Assembly (NCBI RefSeq): GCF_001411555.2 | Contig: NC_049905.1 | Location: 1,612,001-1,676,000 of the forward strand | DNA length: 64,000 nt | Source of the DNA: Juglans regia | Taxonomy: Eukaryota > Streptophyta > Magnoliopsida > Fagales > Juglandaceae | Reading direction: 5' to 3' | Part shown: piece by piece, positions 23,325-36,932 of the stretch | Numbering within the stretch: position 1 is the first letter of the stretch | Layout: each line of letters starts with the position of its first letter | Translations under genes and position numbers: made by a program | Notes under the pieces: generated by a model | What the model was told of the DNA's origin: nothing | Database searches by the model: none | Seen by the model: only the letters and a program-made list of their open reading frames with translations

Positions 23325-23534
23325 GGGCCCGTTTGTTTTCAGAGATGAGATGAGATGAGTTGAGATTAAAGTTAAAAAGTTGAATAAAATATTGTTAAAA
23401 TATATTTTTTAATATTATTGTTGTTTTGGGATTTGAAAAAGTTGAATTGTTTATTTTATTTTGTGTGGGGATTTGAAAAAGTTGTAATGATGAGGTGAGA
23501 TGAGATGATATGTTTTTGGAAAACAAACAAGGCC
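23325..23534. mobile_element. Tourist-type (PIF/Harbinger) MITE, 210 bp
   Basis: The ends GGGCCCGTTTGTTTTC and, reversed, GGCCTTGTTTGTTTTC match at 13 of 16 positions. Flanks are TAA/TAA (23322-23324 and 23535-23537). The paralogous copy B reads GCTAACTAATTAAACC with no insert. The interior is rich in GATGAGATGAG. An almost identical copy lies at 57459-57678, so the family moved recently. Confidence 0.92.
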
Positions 23535-23752
23535 TAATTAAACCAACTTATTTAATTATTTCGTTAGGTGGTATATTATAAATAAAGCAATAATAATCAC
23601 ACAATACGTTTCAATATATATTTTAAAGTGAAATTTTATAAAATAATGTTATTTTTATAAAATATTTTATTAAATTACCCTTCATTTAAAATATGATTAT
23701 ATAATGTATTACAAAAAATTATGTGTATTTATTATTATTTTATAGATATACG

Positions 23753-24424
23753 TAAGGGTGTAAAACGGTCGGTTCGGTCCGATCTGGTCTGGCAATTTTT
23801 CTGGATCGGACCGGACCGAACACCCCCATAGGAACTGGACCGGAGTGGTAGTTATTGGTTCGGTCCGGTCCATTCGGGCCGACTTTTTTTTTTTTTTAAA
23901 TCAATTACTAAAAAATTTTTATTTAAAATATTAAATTAAATTAAGTGACTTATTAATATAGATTATATAACAAATTCAATAAAAAAATATTTTATAAAGT
24001 CAATGATAATAAATTATATTATTAATTTATATAATTACTATATAATTAACTAATTGATATTATTTATTAGTAATTCATAGAATATTAACAAGTATTAATA
24101 ATATATTTAAAATTTTATATTATTAATAGTGATAGGTTAGATGAAGATATATATAAAATATTTTTAATTTATGGAATATTAACAAGTATTAATAAAATAT
24201 TTAAAATTTTATATTGTTAATTGTACAATTATTACATAAATAATATATATAAAATATTTTTTTATTTTTATTTTTTATTCAGTCGGCCCGGTCCGGTCTG
24301 AGAAATCTCCACCCCGGGACTGGACCGAAGACCAAAATTTCCTTAATTACTGGACCAAAACCGACCATGCCTTTTTTCAATCCGGTCGGTTTCTCTGGTC
24401 CGGACTAACCGGTTTACACCCCTA
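23753..24424. mobile_element. hAT-type MITE, CGGTCCGG-rich, 672 bp
   Basis: Sister of the element at 21391. Ends TAAGGGTGTAAAA and GTTTACACCCCTA. The 8-bp flanks GATATACG (23745-23752) and GATAAACG (24425-24432) agree at seven of eight bases. No open frame of note. Confidence 0.88.
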
Positions 24425-25252
24425 GATAAACGCATACATAACTTCGTCTCAGAGTTTTTGTCCAGTGATTTAGATATTTTTCCAACTCTATTGTCTAATT
24501 CAGGCAAAGAAAAGTCAAAAATAAAACATTAAACGTGGAGATTATTGGGATTATACTAAGTCCTATGTTTGAGAATACAGATCTTCTTATCTTATCTTAT
24601 AATTTCTTTTCTAAATATCATTAAAATAAATAAATAAATTTTCAATTTTTTTATCTAATCATTACAATTTTTTCAAACTTCAAAACAATACACACAAAAA
24701 ATTCAATTTTTTTAAATTCTAAAATAAAAATAATTTAAAAAATCATGTTCTAATAATATTTTAACCTTATAATATTTTTATTAAATTTTTTCTCACTCTT
24801 TTCTCGAGATCTAATAAAATATCTTAATTCAAATTATTTTATTATTATTAATAAATTTTTCATTTTATCGAATCTCATTTTAGTGTAAATCTAAATAATT
24901 TCCAACTTTAAAGATCTTCTGTCAAAATGGGGAAAAGATTGTGAGGACCATTTTACAGTTGGCCTAAAAAGATGGCTTCGAGAGAGGAAAATAAGGTGTT
25001 GATTAGTTCATACCGAAACACATGTATTGATGTGATTTAATATTATGTATTAAATATATTTTATAGTCAAATAAATTTATAACTTAAATTATTATATTAA
25101 AAGAAGTTTTAAGATCATAGAGAAATCTATAAAAATAAATTAATAAATTAATATGATTTAATATAATATGTTAAATCTATCTTACAATAAAAATAATTTT
25201 ATAATCTAATATACTATATTAAATTACGTTAGTCTGTGAAATCTCTTATATT

Positions 25253-25954
25253 TAGAGGTGTAAATTCAAACCGGAAAATCGGAAAACCGGACCGGACCGG
25301 ACCGGTTTTACCGGTTTTGAACCAGTCCGGTCCGGAACCAGTTTTTAAAACGTAAAAACCGGCCGGTTCCGGTTCCGGGATTTTTTGGACCGGACCGGAC
25401 CCGTTGATTAAAAAAAATAAAAAATAATATTTTATATATAAATTTTATATAAAATATTTTTTATATATTAAATATTAATATATATAAGTTTTATATATAA
25501 TATATAATTATAAATTTTTATGTGAAATTTTATATATAACATATATATTCATATATGAAATAATTTCTTATTATAATTTATAAATTATTACATAAAATGT
25601 TAATACTAAATCATTAAAAGTTTATAACTAATACTAATATATAACTTATAACTATACCAATAGTCTAATATTAATACTATTGTATAGTCTAATATATTAA
25701 TAAAAGTATAAAATAGTTTTTTTTAAGTCAATTTTTTTTTTATAAACAAATTTTTAATGACAAATTGTGAAATTTACATTTTAAAAAAACCGGAAAACCG
25801 GACCGGACCGGACCGGAAACCGGTAAAACCGGAAGTACCGGTTTAGGAGGGTAACTGGTGCGTAATCGGTTTTGAAAAATACAAAATCGGTACATACCGG
25901 TTCGGTCCTAGATTTTATCCAAAACAGGACCGGACCGGACCGGTTACACCCCTA
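25253..25954. mobile_element. hAT-type MITE, CCGGACCGG-rich, 702 bp
   Basis: The ends TAGAGGTGTAA and TTACACCCCTA pair with one mismatch. The target duplication CTTATATT is perfect on both sides (25245-25252 and 25955-25962). Copy B has no insert at the equivalent place. The interior is AT-rich and differs from the two older hAT MITEs, although ends and CCGG-rich subterminal regions are alike. Confidence 0.93.
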
Positions 25955-28885
25955 CTTATATTAAATCACATTATTTTATAAGATTTTTTCTTTTTGTGAC
26001 CCGTGGTGATGATTAAAAAAGATTATTTTAACGGCCCATTTCATCATTTTTGAACTTCTATATTTAAGAGCAAATGTTTGTAAAGATTATTCTTGTTTGG
26101 ATAGAGATCTCATTTCATTTCATTATTATAAATTTTTTAAATTTTTACATAAAATATAATAAATAATTTAATTTTTTTAAATTTTAAAATAATAATAATA
26201 TTAAAAAATAATATTTTATTCAACTCATCTAAAATTATATCATCTTATCTCATTATCTAAACTAGTCTTATAAACACTCAGAGCTTTAAGGGCCTAAAAG
26301 GCAGGCTTCAGGTCACTCCATGTCCAGCCTACTTGGAAGGTCTGAGCATTAAGCTCTGGACCTATGCATGTGGACGTTTCCAAGATCTCAAATGCTGAGC
26401 CCACAAAAGATGCATAACTAATTTATTGGATAATACATTTTTTATAAAGTTGACTTTTGACAAAAAAAAAAATAAAAGATATTTATAATTTTAGAGTGTG
26501 AAAATTTCATGCATTTTTTTTAGAGTAGATAAATCTATGACTTACATAAAATTTTTTTTTTTAATGATAATCTATGAAAATTTCAAATGATGTGTGCACG
26601 ACTTGTATATCATAAAATTAAATCTAGCATTACTCGAAAAAATATTAATATTATACATTTAGTTTGCTATATTACGACATTGTATTTTATTACATCATCA
26701 TCGTCATCATGATCGTCATCATTTCCTATGATTAAATAGTTTATTCCCGACAAATTAGACCACGTTTAGTGGCAAATTAAATGGCTAATTAATACCCACA
26801 TTGGATAGCTTCCCTATGCAAAGATAATGTTTAAAACTCCCATAATCTCTGTTTTATTTATTTATTTTATCACTCTTTTTTTTTTAAATTTTTCTCGATT
26901 TTGGATAACAATTATTTCTTAATGATTGATTAGCCGCCGATAAATGCAAATGTCACGGTGCGAAATCAAGGAATTTCTCAACAAATTGATCAAAATATGA
27001 TAAGCTATAGTTTTGACTAATTAGTAGGAGACTTTGGTAGGAGTATTTAAAATCATTTTAGTTGCATGATTTGCGCTTAACCCAACATTTGTTTTAGTAT
27101 TTAATCACCGAAACCCAACATTTTGTACATCATAAATGATGAGTTTGTAATTAAATTATGAACCCAATTGGTCCGTCACCAAGACCCACTATATTTAACT
27201 ATTTATTCATTCCACCTTTTTTTTTTTTTTTTGACAATTACATGTGGGCCTCGAGGCAAGTCCAAAATAACTTAGGATCAAAACCGTCCAAATTGTTAAG
27301 ATAAAATATAAATGATCAAAATTTTTTTTTTTTATCGGTTTAAACTTTTGAGATAAGTAAGATTTTCATTCAAATTGTCTAGATTGAAAGTACCATTTCT
27401 GATAAAACAAGCTATGAGCATTAGTAGTGGACTCAATAAAGTTTGGTTAAAATTCAGCTAGAGAATTCACTTTTATAAATCTAGCTAGCCACTTTTCAAC
27501 AACATCAAATAACAGATTCTCCAAATCTATCAATATTCTATTAAAATATTGATTTTGACATTTTCATTTATTTTAATTCTGATTGAAATTTGAATATTTA
27601 TTTATTATTAAAAAAATACATATTAATTTTCTAATGTTGATATTAGATTTTGAAAGAAAAAATTGGCATCAACTAATAATAATATTACATACTTAGAACT
27701 TGAAGCACTCCAGCAAAATGATACCACGTCATTGAAACAATGACTGATGGAGACTAGCTGCCTTCTATGGTTGAGTTTGGGATTTGGGCACTTCGTACTT
27801 TTGAGACGAAGAGAAATTTTTTGGAGTTGTGAGCTTGTGTGAAACAAATAGCATACAGGAGGGGGGATTTTTTATTCCAAAATAATATTTAGCCAGCAAC
27901 TTTGACTCAACAGATTTGGCTAGTAAAAATTATCAAAATTAAAAGTATTGTAACTTTGTTGAGTCAACTACAATGAATTTTTTATGCAATCTAATTAAAG
28001 TTTGGCCAAAATATAATTTTAATGAGTCCATGCTAGTGCTCTAAGCATAATAAAACAAGAGAAGCAAAAGAGATACATATAGAAAGTACAAAGTGCAATG
28101 CAGAATTTTGTTAGATTGGGGCAATACAATTAGAAATTCCCAGCCAGTAGCTTGTTGGCTCCATTTTGATCAATTTTAAATGTCATTTCATGCTTCTAAC
28201 CTAAGAAGGTCATCTCAAGAATGGACCAAAATATTTGATAAAATGATCATGTAAGGGTCACCATGAATATTTCCAGTGATATAATTTTGATGTTTCTGAT
28301 AGTTTTACATGTCACTTTGATACGTTGGCAAATGTATGCTTTTTATTAATATCATCGCAATGCGATTGAGGTAACCCTATGATCGTAACGTGTTATTATG
28401 ATTGCGTCTCTTTGTGGGGATCAACTACTAATGAGTACAAATTTTAAATAGACAAGTTCTACGTAAACCTTTATTAAAAAGTAAACTCCATCTTAGAAAA
28501 GTAAATAGTAGGATTCACTTTTTTACAAAGAGCCTACTCGAAACTTGTTTATTTGAGACTTGTACCTAGCATTACTCATATTATTTTCCCGTTATCCTTT
28601 TTTGTCTAGAAAATTAAAGTTTGAAAATTGATTGAGGTTCCATTTGCAAGGGTAGTTTTAATTGAGGTTTTGTTAAAATATTAAAGTATGGGAAATACTA
28701 TAACTACAAAGGAATTATGCAAAGTTAATCTTACAAACTGATATGATACATCAAATTGTAAAGTTACTTTTATTGTAAAATAGATATAACGGATTACATG
28801 AATTCACATCAGTTTGCAGGACTATTTTTGTATAATTTCTTTTTGACTGTAACACTCATCTTAAATTATTATTCAAATGGATTTG

Positions 28886-28990
28886 TTATACATCAGTCAC
28901 TATTCACCCTCACACCCCACACCTCATATCTTTTTTTTTCTTCATAAGGTGTGGGGGTGTGAGGGTAAATAGTGACTGATGAGAAGAATT
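28886..28990. repeat. Foldback hairpin, CACACCCC/GGGGTGTG
   Basis: The left arm CAGTCACTATTCACCCTCAC continues to CCCCACACCT and is mirrored by AGGTGTGGGGGTGTG continuing to AAATAGTGACTGATG. Arms are about 33 bases around a 22-base loop. Probably a very short MITE. Confidence 0.8.
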
Positions 28991-31900
28991 ATTCTTATTC
29001 AAAATCCATCGTTTTGAATAACTATCTAAGAAGAATAGCTTACTCAATGTAGGAATATAGTAAAAAATAAAAAAATTGTTGTAGTTTGAACCAAATACTT
29101 ATAGGCTATGCCTAATCATTAATGTGACGCACCAAATAATCCAGCAAAATATTTTTCTCTCTCTGATTTTTGCAAGAACCCATAAAACCTAGAAAGCACG
29201 AGGAGGAAGAAAGTCTACAAGACTACAACTAAACCAAAAAAATGAGTTTTCCAAATCGGAAATGAAGCAATAATCTCTCATTTATTTTTGCTCAAAACAC
29301 TGGTTCGAAGTTTTTGTTGTTGTTGCATTTGGTTGGACTTTCTTCCTCGGTTACCCACTGGTTAAGGTATGAACGCATGGATTTTCTTTAGTTTTGTATT
29401 TTTTGCTTATTTCTTATTCTCTTATTTTTCATATATAATCTTGGTATAGTATATGAAATTAGTGATCTTTGTCGATCTCTATGTGCTTTTAGAGAAAGCG
29501 AAGATAATGGAAAAGGAATGAAGGTTTGGTACTTTGAATGTTACGTTGTCATTTTGCTGGGATTTTAGATGACGAGAGATGTGGATTTTGAATTCAAAAC
29601 TTCTTTGACTTTTTGTTGGCAGCCAAACACATCGTGAAAGTTTTGTTATATTTTTCGAACACTCTAATTTCTTTGCACATTTTTTTATGTATATTGAGAC
29701 GTGCATTAGTTTCCCGATATATTAACAAGATGAGATGAAAGGTTTAGGATTTTACTTTTTGTGTGCTATAGTTTTCGGGTCAGATCCTGCTGCGTATACA
29801 CAAATGATACTGTATTAGATAATGTTAAGGATCGTATGTTTCACATTATTATTTTCCTTCCAAAAAAGTTTCCCTTTGAGGTTCTTTTTTTTTTTTCCCC
29901 TTCTTCTTATGGCTTTGAATTTGGTCCTTTAGTTATGGGAATGCTAAGAGAAAGAAATAGAAATGCCCTAAATGCTAAAATATTGAACTCTAGCTTTTTT
30001 TTTTTTTTTTTTTTTGTTCAAAGGGAATCCCTTTCTAGAAATCAAATGTTTTATTATTAATGTTTTAAAGTAGAGAAAAGTTTTGGTTAGTCAAAAGGGT
30101 TTTTATGATAGGCTCCTGGATTGTTATTTATAGTAGTCTGCTATTTTTTTTTTCTCTCTCAACGCTTCTGTAATTATATAATCATCACCAGCTTGCTCAT
30201 ATGATCTGAATTGATGTGCAATTCCCTGGGGGAGATGATATATGGCTGTGGTGATTTGATTTTTTCATCACACATTATTTTTACGTTATTATTTGTTCAA
30301 AAATGGAAGAAATAAGACACAATAAGGTAAATAGTCATTCTCAATTGGTTCTTATGCTTGTTCATGACAATTGTCTTTATGATTTCTCAATTGCATATAT
30401 AGGTGGAGACAAAGGGGCTGACTTTATCAGGCATACAAGATTTTTTTTTTTTTTTTTTTTTTTTTTCAAGATGTATGACATTATGAAAATAATTTTTTTG
30501 TTCTATGTAGCCGTAACTTTTTTTATAACTATTGTGGGCTTATCCTTGCAGGTATCTTAAGTAATTTGTTTGGCTACTTGCCATTATTTCGAACCTCCTG
30601 ATTATATTTATTTTATCTGCTTTTACAAAGTGTTTTTATATATATTTTGGTAAAACTTTTTTTTTTCTTCCAACAGGACAAATGTGCCTAGCACGTTGAA
30701 CCACTGTTAGTGTGTATATATATATATATAAGTTTATGTTCAAGTTCTTTTTATTTTTTTTTATTTTTCCTTTTGATTGCTTATGCTATTAAATGCGCCA
30801 ACCCGACCATTCAGCAAACAACTTGGCATGAATAAAGAGAGGCATGTGTGGATAGGAGTTTTTTTTCTTGACCCACTTAAGTTTTATAACTTAATAAATA
30901 AATTACTAATGGAAATAAAACTTTCAAGAGATTAATTATTATCAAATAGTTAGATATATAAGCCCAAACCCAACTGTCCATTTGCATAATAATTTGTTTA
31001 ATACTAATTCATCTAGGAGAAAAAATCAATCTTATTATTATTATTATTATTATTATTATTTTGCATTTGAGAGGAGGGAGGACATACCTGGTTGCATTTA
31101 CATCTAACGCATTGAATTTGCACTATATCATGCAATGCTATATGCAGGTGATATGTGAGATTTCACACGGTTACCCAAAGATTAGAGACATGGGACCAAG
31201 CTACAACTTCCCCATACGTGCACTATGGAAGCAGGACAACATGGTGGCAGAAAATGTGCAATTATAGTTAATAAAAAGGACTTAAAAATACCACTAAGAA
31301 TCGGTGGTTCACAATGGGCAGACTTGGCCCTCGTTGCCATTATATTTGACCAAACAACCTAGTTTTAATGATGCTCATAAAGGTTGTCCTTTATAGCCAA
31401 TGTAGTATTCAGGCTTGCCAAAAAGCTTAAGTTGAATTTTCTATTATCTTATCGCTTTTACTAATAGATAATTTTAAAAAAAAATTATAATTTTTTTAAA
31501 AAATATTTCAAGACATTGAATTGTAGTGCATTCACAGCTTACATTTTCTTCACCAGTATCTTACTTAAAAATTATCTTTTAAAATGAATTTATTTTTATA
31601 CAAAAAAATATTATATGTATAAAACTGGTCTTTATCAATTACTCAATCATAGTTGAGAAAAAAACGAAATTCTGATTATTAAAATTAATGTTGTCTTCAA
31701 ATTGTAAACATAAGTGCGCGTAGATTATGAAAGTAACAATAAAGAATTGACACTATTGATTTGGATTATAATTGTAATCGACGCGTGGACAGCTATACAT
31801 GCATATAGGGTAATGATAACTGCTAGGTCATAACTGTTAGCAGTCTTTTTCAGGTAGAGAAAGGTGAAACATGTTGAAGATGACAGTTAAAAAAATGTAA

Positions 31901-32098
31901 AACCAGGCAAGATCATTAAAAATCTACTTAAAAGTTAAGGTTCATAACTAAAGTCAACAGCAGTAGTTTGTCTCTTTTTAAATAAAAAGAGAAAAAGTCA
32001 TAAATAAACAGATTTTTATAAAAATAAATTTATAAAATATAATTTTATAGATATATTAAATTAATTTTTATAAATTATTTTTACAATTAAAATATTTA

Positions 32099-32263
32099 AG
32101 GAGACGTTTAAATTCAAAATTCATTTTAACTCATCTTATTAACTATTTATTACTATTTAATAATTTTAATTCACAAATCTTATTATTATTCATAATTAAT
32201 CTCATTATTATTTATAATTCATCTCAAATCATTTCAAATCATCTTCGAATTCAAACGTTTCTT
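32099..32263. mobile_element. MITE of the GGAGACGTTT family
   Basis: The left end AGGAGACGTTTAAATTC and right end GAATTCAAACGTTTCT are inverse complements apart from a few changes, with TTA on both sides. The inside holds repeated AACTCATCT and CTATTTATTACTATTTA motifs, as in the better preserved copy at 61685-61856. It lies about 430 bp upstream of the next gene's start, in its promoter region. Confidence 0.75.
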
Positions 32264-32690
32264 TAAAAACACAAATCACTCTCAGCTTCCGCGTAAATGA
32301 GATCAGAGATTCAGATGTGGTTCTTTCTAAGTTGTTTTCATTTTCGAAGACTGCCTTGCCTTTCCGTAACGTAAACTGCTACCCGATGATACTTTAAAAG
32401 CAGCCGGCGATTCTTTCTCAATTTTCTCTCCATTATTTATGGCTCCCTCTCTCATCTTTCATTAAGGCTACAAAATGCTCATCGCGTTCCCTCAACGCCC
32501 ACAAGCACTCTCACTTTCCTGAACAAAGAGTCTCTGCTCTCTCTCTCTCTCCCTCGTCTCCCTCGGGGGGCCAAGCAGGAACAAGAACTCAAGAACGCAA
32601 AGCTCTCTGTGAGATCTCTCCGCTCATTTTGTCTCTACTGGGCACGAATTAGTTACTCCTATATGTGTGTGCAAGTGTGAGCGAGAGTAA

Positions 32691-33644
32691 ATGAGGTGTA
32701 AGAAGCATACCTCCGACCTTAGCAGCACCGTTGGCGTCTGTGCTTCTTGTCTCAGCGACCGACTCTTAGTCCTCATCGCCGCGCAGGCCCAGGCTCAGGT
32801 CCTGTCCCAACACCAGCAGCTCTCCCGGACTCAATATCGTCCCGCTGACGTATCTGTAGGTACCCGGATATCTGACGCCAATTTGCCTCCGCCTCCGCTT
32901 GTTTTTCCTCGTTCCGTCTCTCCCTACGTCTCCCGCCGTAAGTCGGACGACGCCACAGGGCAACACCAGCACCACGACCGACATGATCGTCGCTTCTACA
33001 GCACTCCCCAGGTGGGTCCTACCTACGCCTCATCTACCTTCACCAGTACCACCGGATCTTATAGGAAGAAGAACAGCAGGTTCTTCCTATTGTCCAAGTT
33101 GTTCGGGTCCAGATCCGAGAAATTGGAGCCCGATCCCAGAATTTCGTCTAAGGAATCTTGCGGGCCTTCATCGTCGACATCATCTTCTTCTCCCTCTTGG
33201 TTCACCACAATCTTCGCCGGAAACCGGAGAAAGCAATCGCGGCTGTTCGTTGTCGACGAATCCACCGCCAACGTAGACAGAAGACCTGGCCGGAGAGCTA
33301 ATCGAGGAATGTCGCCAGTGAGAACGACGGATTCCGACGAAGATGGCGATCAACCGGTACCATCGAGTGGCTACTCCTCGGAGGCGTGGCGTTCACCGGC
33401 GTTCGCGGTACGGCGGACTCGGCAGGGACAAAGCCGGAACCCGTCCGGAATAGCGTTTTGCTTGAGCCCGCTGGTGAGGGCGAGCCCCAACCGGCACTGG
33501 AACCAGAAGAGCTTGCCACCGGATATAACGGTCTCCGGCGATACTAGGGTGCCGGGGAAGCCTCATCTCAAAACGGCGGCGTCGTTTTGCAAAAGCCGAT
33601 CGAGGAAGCTTGCGGATTTGGGGAAAGTCGGCTACAACCATTGA
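32691..33644 (+). CDS. Plant-specific Cys-motif protein of unknown function
   Basis: A single-exon gene of 317 codons beginning MRCKKHTSDLSSTVGVCASC. The N-terminal C-x2-H...C-x2-C arrangement, the middle RRFYSTPQVGPT and KKNSRFFLLSKLFGSRSEK stretches, SPSWFTTIFAG, and the C-terminal FCLSPLVRASPNRHWNQK and LKTAASFCKSRSRKL stretches recall a conserved land-plant family with no assigned role. The rest is Ser/Arg/Pro-rich and probably disordered. No signal peptide or membrane segment is seen. The family match is from memory; no function is claimed. The start is the first ATG after a CT-rich leader (32520-32690). GC content is clearly higher than the flanks, as expected of an intronless plant coding region. 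Confidence 0.88.
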   Translation: MRCKKHTSDLSSTVGVCASCLSDRLLVLIAAQAQAQVLSQHQQLSRTQYRPADVSVGTRISDANLPPPPLVFPRSVSPYVSRRKSDDATGQHQHHDRHDRRFYSTPQVGPTYASSTFTSTTGSYRKKNSRFFLLSKLFGSRSEKLEPDPRISSKESCGPSSSTSSSSPSWFTTIFAGNRRKQSRLFVVDESTANVDRRPGRRANRGMSPVRTTDSDEDGDQPVPSSGYSSEAWRSPAFAVRRTRQGQSRNPSGIAFCLSPLVRASPNRHWNQKSLPPDITVSGDTRVPGKPHLKTAASFCKSRSRKLADLGKVGYNH

Positions 33645-36600
33645 TTTCCTTGACCGTTGACATCGACTTCGCGCTGATGTGATGTCCTCAAAAGTACGGT
33701 TTTGCCCCTATTCCTTTAGATTTCCGTTTGGAAATAGTTTAAGCGTGCGTGTTTTAAAAAAAAGAAAAAAGCTCCGTGCGTTCTCATTATACAAGGAATA
33801 TCACAAATCCAAATTATTGATTTATTTTGTGTAAATACGTAATTCAGAGTTCGAGTTTTTTAGCTGAAATTACTTTTCTATCCTTTTGATTCCTCGATTG
33901 GAGATTTTATTGGGTGGTTGTTGGGAGCATGGTGGGTGATGCTCCTTTCCCCCCTCAGTTAATGGTAATATTAACTACTTTGAAGTAGATGAGTGGTGGG
34001 CCACGGGATTGAAAATTGAAATAGTGGAGGTGGTGGGGTCCACCTGTACAGTTAAGAATGAGGTGGCATCCTATGCTTTTCGGTGTCTACAGAGTTGTGT
34101 GTACCCAACACGGATGCCCATGTTTTTTTTTTTTAAATAGACTTTATTTTATTTCATAAATCTAAATTACAACTCTAACTTATCAATATAAAAAAAATTC
34201 ATGTTAATTTAAGAAAATATTATTAAAAAATCTTATATCACATTTCTATGTAATTAATATTAGAGAAATTATATTTATTGTTATGGAACGTATAAGAGTC
34301 GCTTAATTATTTTAAAAAATAGTAATATATGCGGTGTGAATTTCTCGTTAATTAATCTTTTTACTCTCCTTTCCCAACTCGCACGTCCTTAAATTGAATG
34401 CTGGGTCCGTGTCTCTGATGCTGGTGTTAATGTTGCGTTGCTTTGTGTGTCTTTGTGCGTGTGCACGTGTCACAATTCCGTGACTCCGGTGGGCAAACGA
34501 GTGGACCCGATCTAATTTGTGTAGTCGGGTCCACAAATTTAATCGGGAGTAGGACTCGGTACGGTCAATGTCCTTTAACCGTTATTTCTACGACTTTAAA
34601 TAAAAGAAAATCAATATAGGTGTTTGAATTGTTATCCATTCGACACGTGGCTATATATGTTTGTTATATCTAAACGATTTTTTATGAAGGGTTTATCGTG
34701 TTTATGTATCACAGATTCACAGTAGCAGTCCCAAATAAATAATTTTCGTGCAAGTTTTTTTTTTGTAAAAATGTGAATCTCACAAAAAAAAAATATATAA
34801 GTTTTTTAACACTTTTTGAAGTGGGTTTACTATTTTACAAAAAGATTGTGCAAAACTTATTTATTCAGGACTTGTCCAAATTATTTTTCTTTTCTATATA
34901 CCATGGTATGTGTAGGGCTTGTTTGGCTTATGTTAGGAGTCTTAAAAAGTGATTCAATAGTCTTAAAAACTCTTTAATAAAAAAATTAAGTTGTTTGAAT
35001 GTTACATATTAAAGCAACTTTAATCTCAAATAAGCTAAAAAATACGATTTTTCCTCAAACATACTTTTTCAAATAATGCGAAATGTAATTTAAATTTTAA
35101 AATGACTGTCAATAGATGAAAATATCCATACAATTTTAAGATAATTACAATTTTTAAACTTTCAAAGATATAGTCATAATCTTTAAAAATTTAAATAATT
35201 ATCATTTCTACCTCAGAAAATATTTTTTTAATTTGTTTCCAAACAAACATGACATGTTTGAAAGTTCTTTAAACATATGATTACCAAATAGTAAAATAAC
35301 TTTTTAATAGTAAAACTTATAACATATATTTTTTACCGCAATCTCAAACATGTACATAGTCTCTTAATTTCACGTGCGTTGAGAAATGAAAAATAAATTT
35401 TACTCACATAATAATAATTGTTGATGTGTCAATTATTTATGTGTTGAAAATTATGAAATTTAAAATTTAAAATATAAATCAAAAAATAAAAAATTGATAA
35501 AATGGATCTTTTACTCAATACATATAATGTTGTGCATAGAATTATAAATACATGTAGCACTAATCTTGAAAAATCTCAAGTTAAATAAAATTTAGAATAT
35601 GAATCTTATAATATTTATTGTTATTTTTATAAAAAAAATTAAAATATATAAGTTACTAAGTATTTAATAAATAATATAAGACTTATTTTATATATCTATT
35701 TTTTTATTTAAAATTATTAAGTTCAGATAATTTGATGGGATGCTATTAGTAATTGAAAACCCTCCAATATCTAACATTTTCAAGTTGGGGAAATTGAATT
35801 ATGCAGCATTTAACCCTCTCATTTGAATCATAACTCTCTGCAGTCCCCCAGTCCTTATAATACCATTAATATATACATATATGTATATATGTATATATAT
35901 ATATTTATATATATTCTGGAAAAGGTAATTTGAAATTGTCATTAATAAATGGACAAGGCAATGACCTTTGTGTGTGTGTGTTTGTCACTTGCAGACAAAT
36001 AGAAAGAGATGGGGTTAGGTCCTAACCTCTCAATTGATATCTAATTAAGGTAATAATACAATCTAGTCATGAAAAAAAATCCAATCGGTTAATGATTGAT
36101 TAAGATGGTAGAATGGATCCAGATCCAACATCTTAATTAATAGATATAACCTAGCTTTTACAGTTCATCTTTACAAAAAATAATTAAAATCTTTCCAAAC
36201 AAAATATCACATTGCAATACAAGGGTTGACAAGTTCTAATTAAGCTTAAATTAGTAAAAGAAAAAAAATAATTTTAATTTATACTTCTTATATAGGGGTT
36301 TAATAGCAAGTTTTGCGGGATGACATTCAATTTACTCATTTATTAATCGTGTCTGATTGAGTTGATCTGTTTTGTTCCGAACCTAAAAATACCAAACCCA
36401 AATTATTAAATTTTAAGTTAATTTCTTATGGGATTCATATATTGTTTTACCCATTACCACCTGAATCTTGGATGTCACAGTGGGGAAAAAAAACAGTGAA
36501 AGAAGTCATAATACTATGTACTTCAGTTCTTGGCCAAGATCCTAAATGAGAAAGTGAGATTTCTATAAATAATAGAAAAGAGAAAAAAAGCTACCAAACA

Positions 36601-36932
36601 CACCATATCCTTGAAAGTTTCATTTCCTTCTTTCAAATTTCATTTTCAAACTGTCTTCACATTCTCTAATTAGGGGAAAATACATTTATGAACAATCTTC
36701 TGTAGTCTATCAGACCACCCTAAATAACTTGATCAACTTATTAGATGGACTAAATTATTTGCAACAGATTATGACACTTCTATCAAATTAAATCAAATCA
36801 CCAGTCACTGGATAATTTTCCTAACTCGGAAGAACGGCTGTAAAGCAAATAAACCAGTTGCAGCAAAGGAGGACACTTACTCAAAGATCACCCATGATGT
36901 TCTGTTTCCATCAAGTTCCAAACTCATCAACA
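33645..36932. other. Intergenic, no gene
   Basis: The first few hundred bases are the 3' region of the preceding gene. The remainder is AT-rich without a credible reading frame. An (AT)n-rich run with ATATGT variants is at about 35870-35912. The final 400 bases probably include the 3' untranslated region of the minus-strand permease. Confidence 0.5.

Larger units (their letters stand above)
23226..26210. repeat. Segmental copy C of the intergenic unit
   Basis: Direct tandem relative of copy B, starting GAAAATAAACGAGGCTTTGA. It is longer because it carries two additional transposons: a Tourist-type MITE at 23325 and a second hAT MITE at 25253. Similarity to B fades at about 26210. Confidence 0.85.
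26211..32280. other. Gene-free region, no product recognised
   Basis: AT-rich, with a non-AT segment at about 26280-26400 of unknown nature and a foldback element at 28.9 kb. Between about 29170 and 31270 the composition is less extreme, with donor-like (TTAAGGTATGA, 29366) and acceptor-like (TATGCAGGTGATATG, 31148) sites and poly-T tracts. It could be a non-coding transcript or gene remnant, but translations match nothing I know. A (TTA)n run is at 31032-31060. At about 32099-32263 lies a MITE of the GGAGACGTTT family. Confidence 0.5.

Noticed and set aside
32899..33641. Other frames inside the 32.7-kb gene
   Set aside because: Shadows of the 317-codon frame, which has the conserved family motifs.
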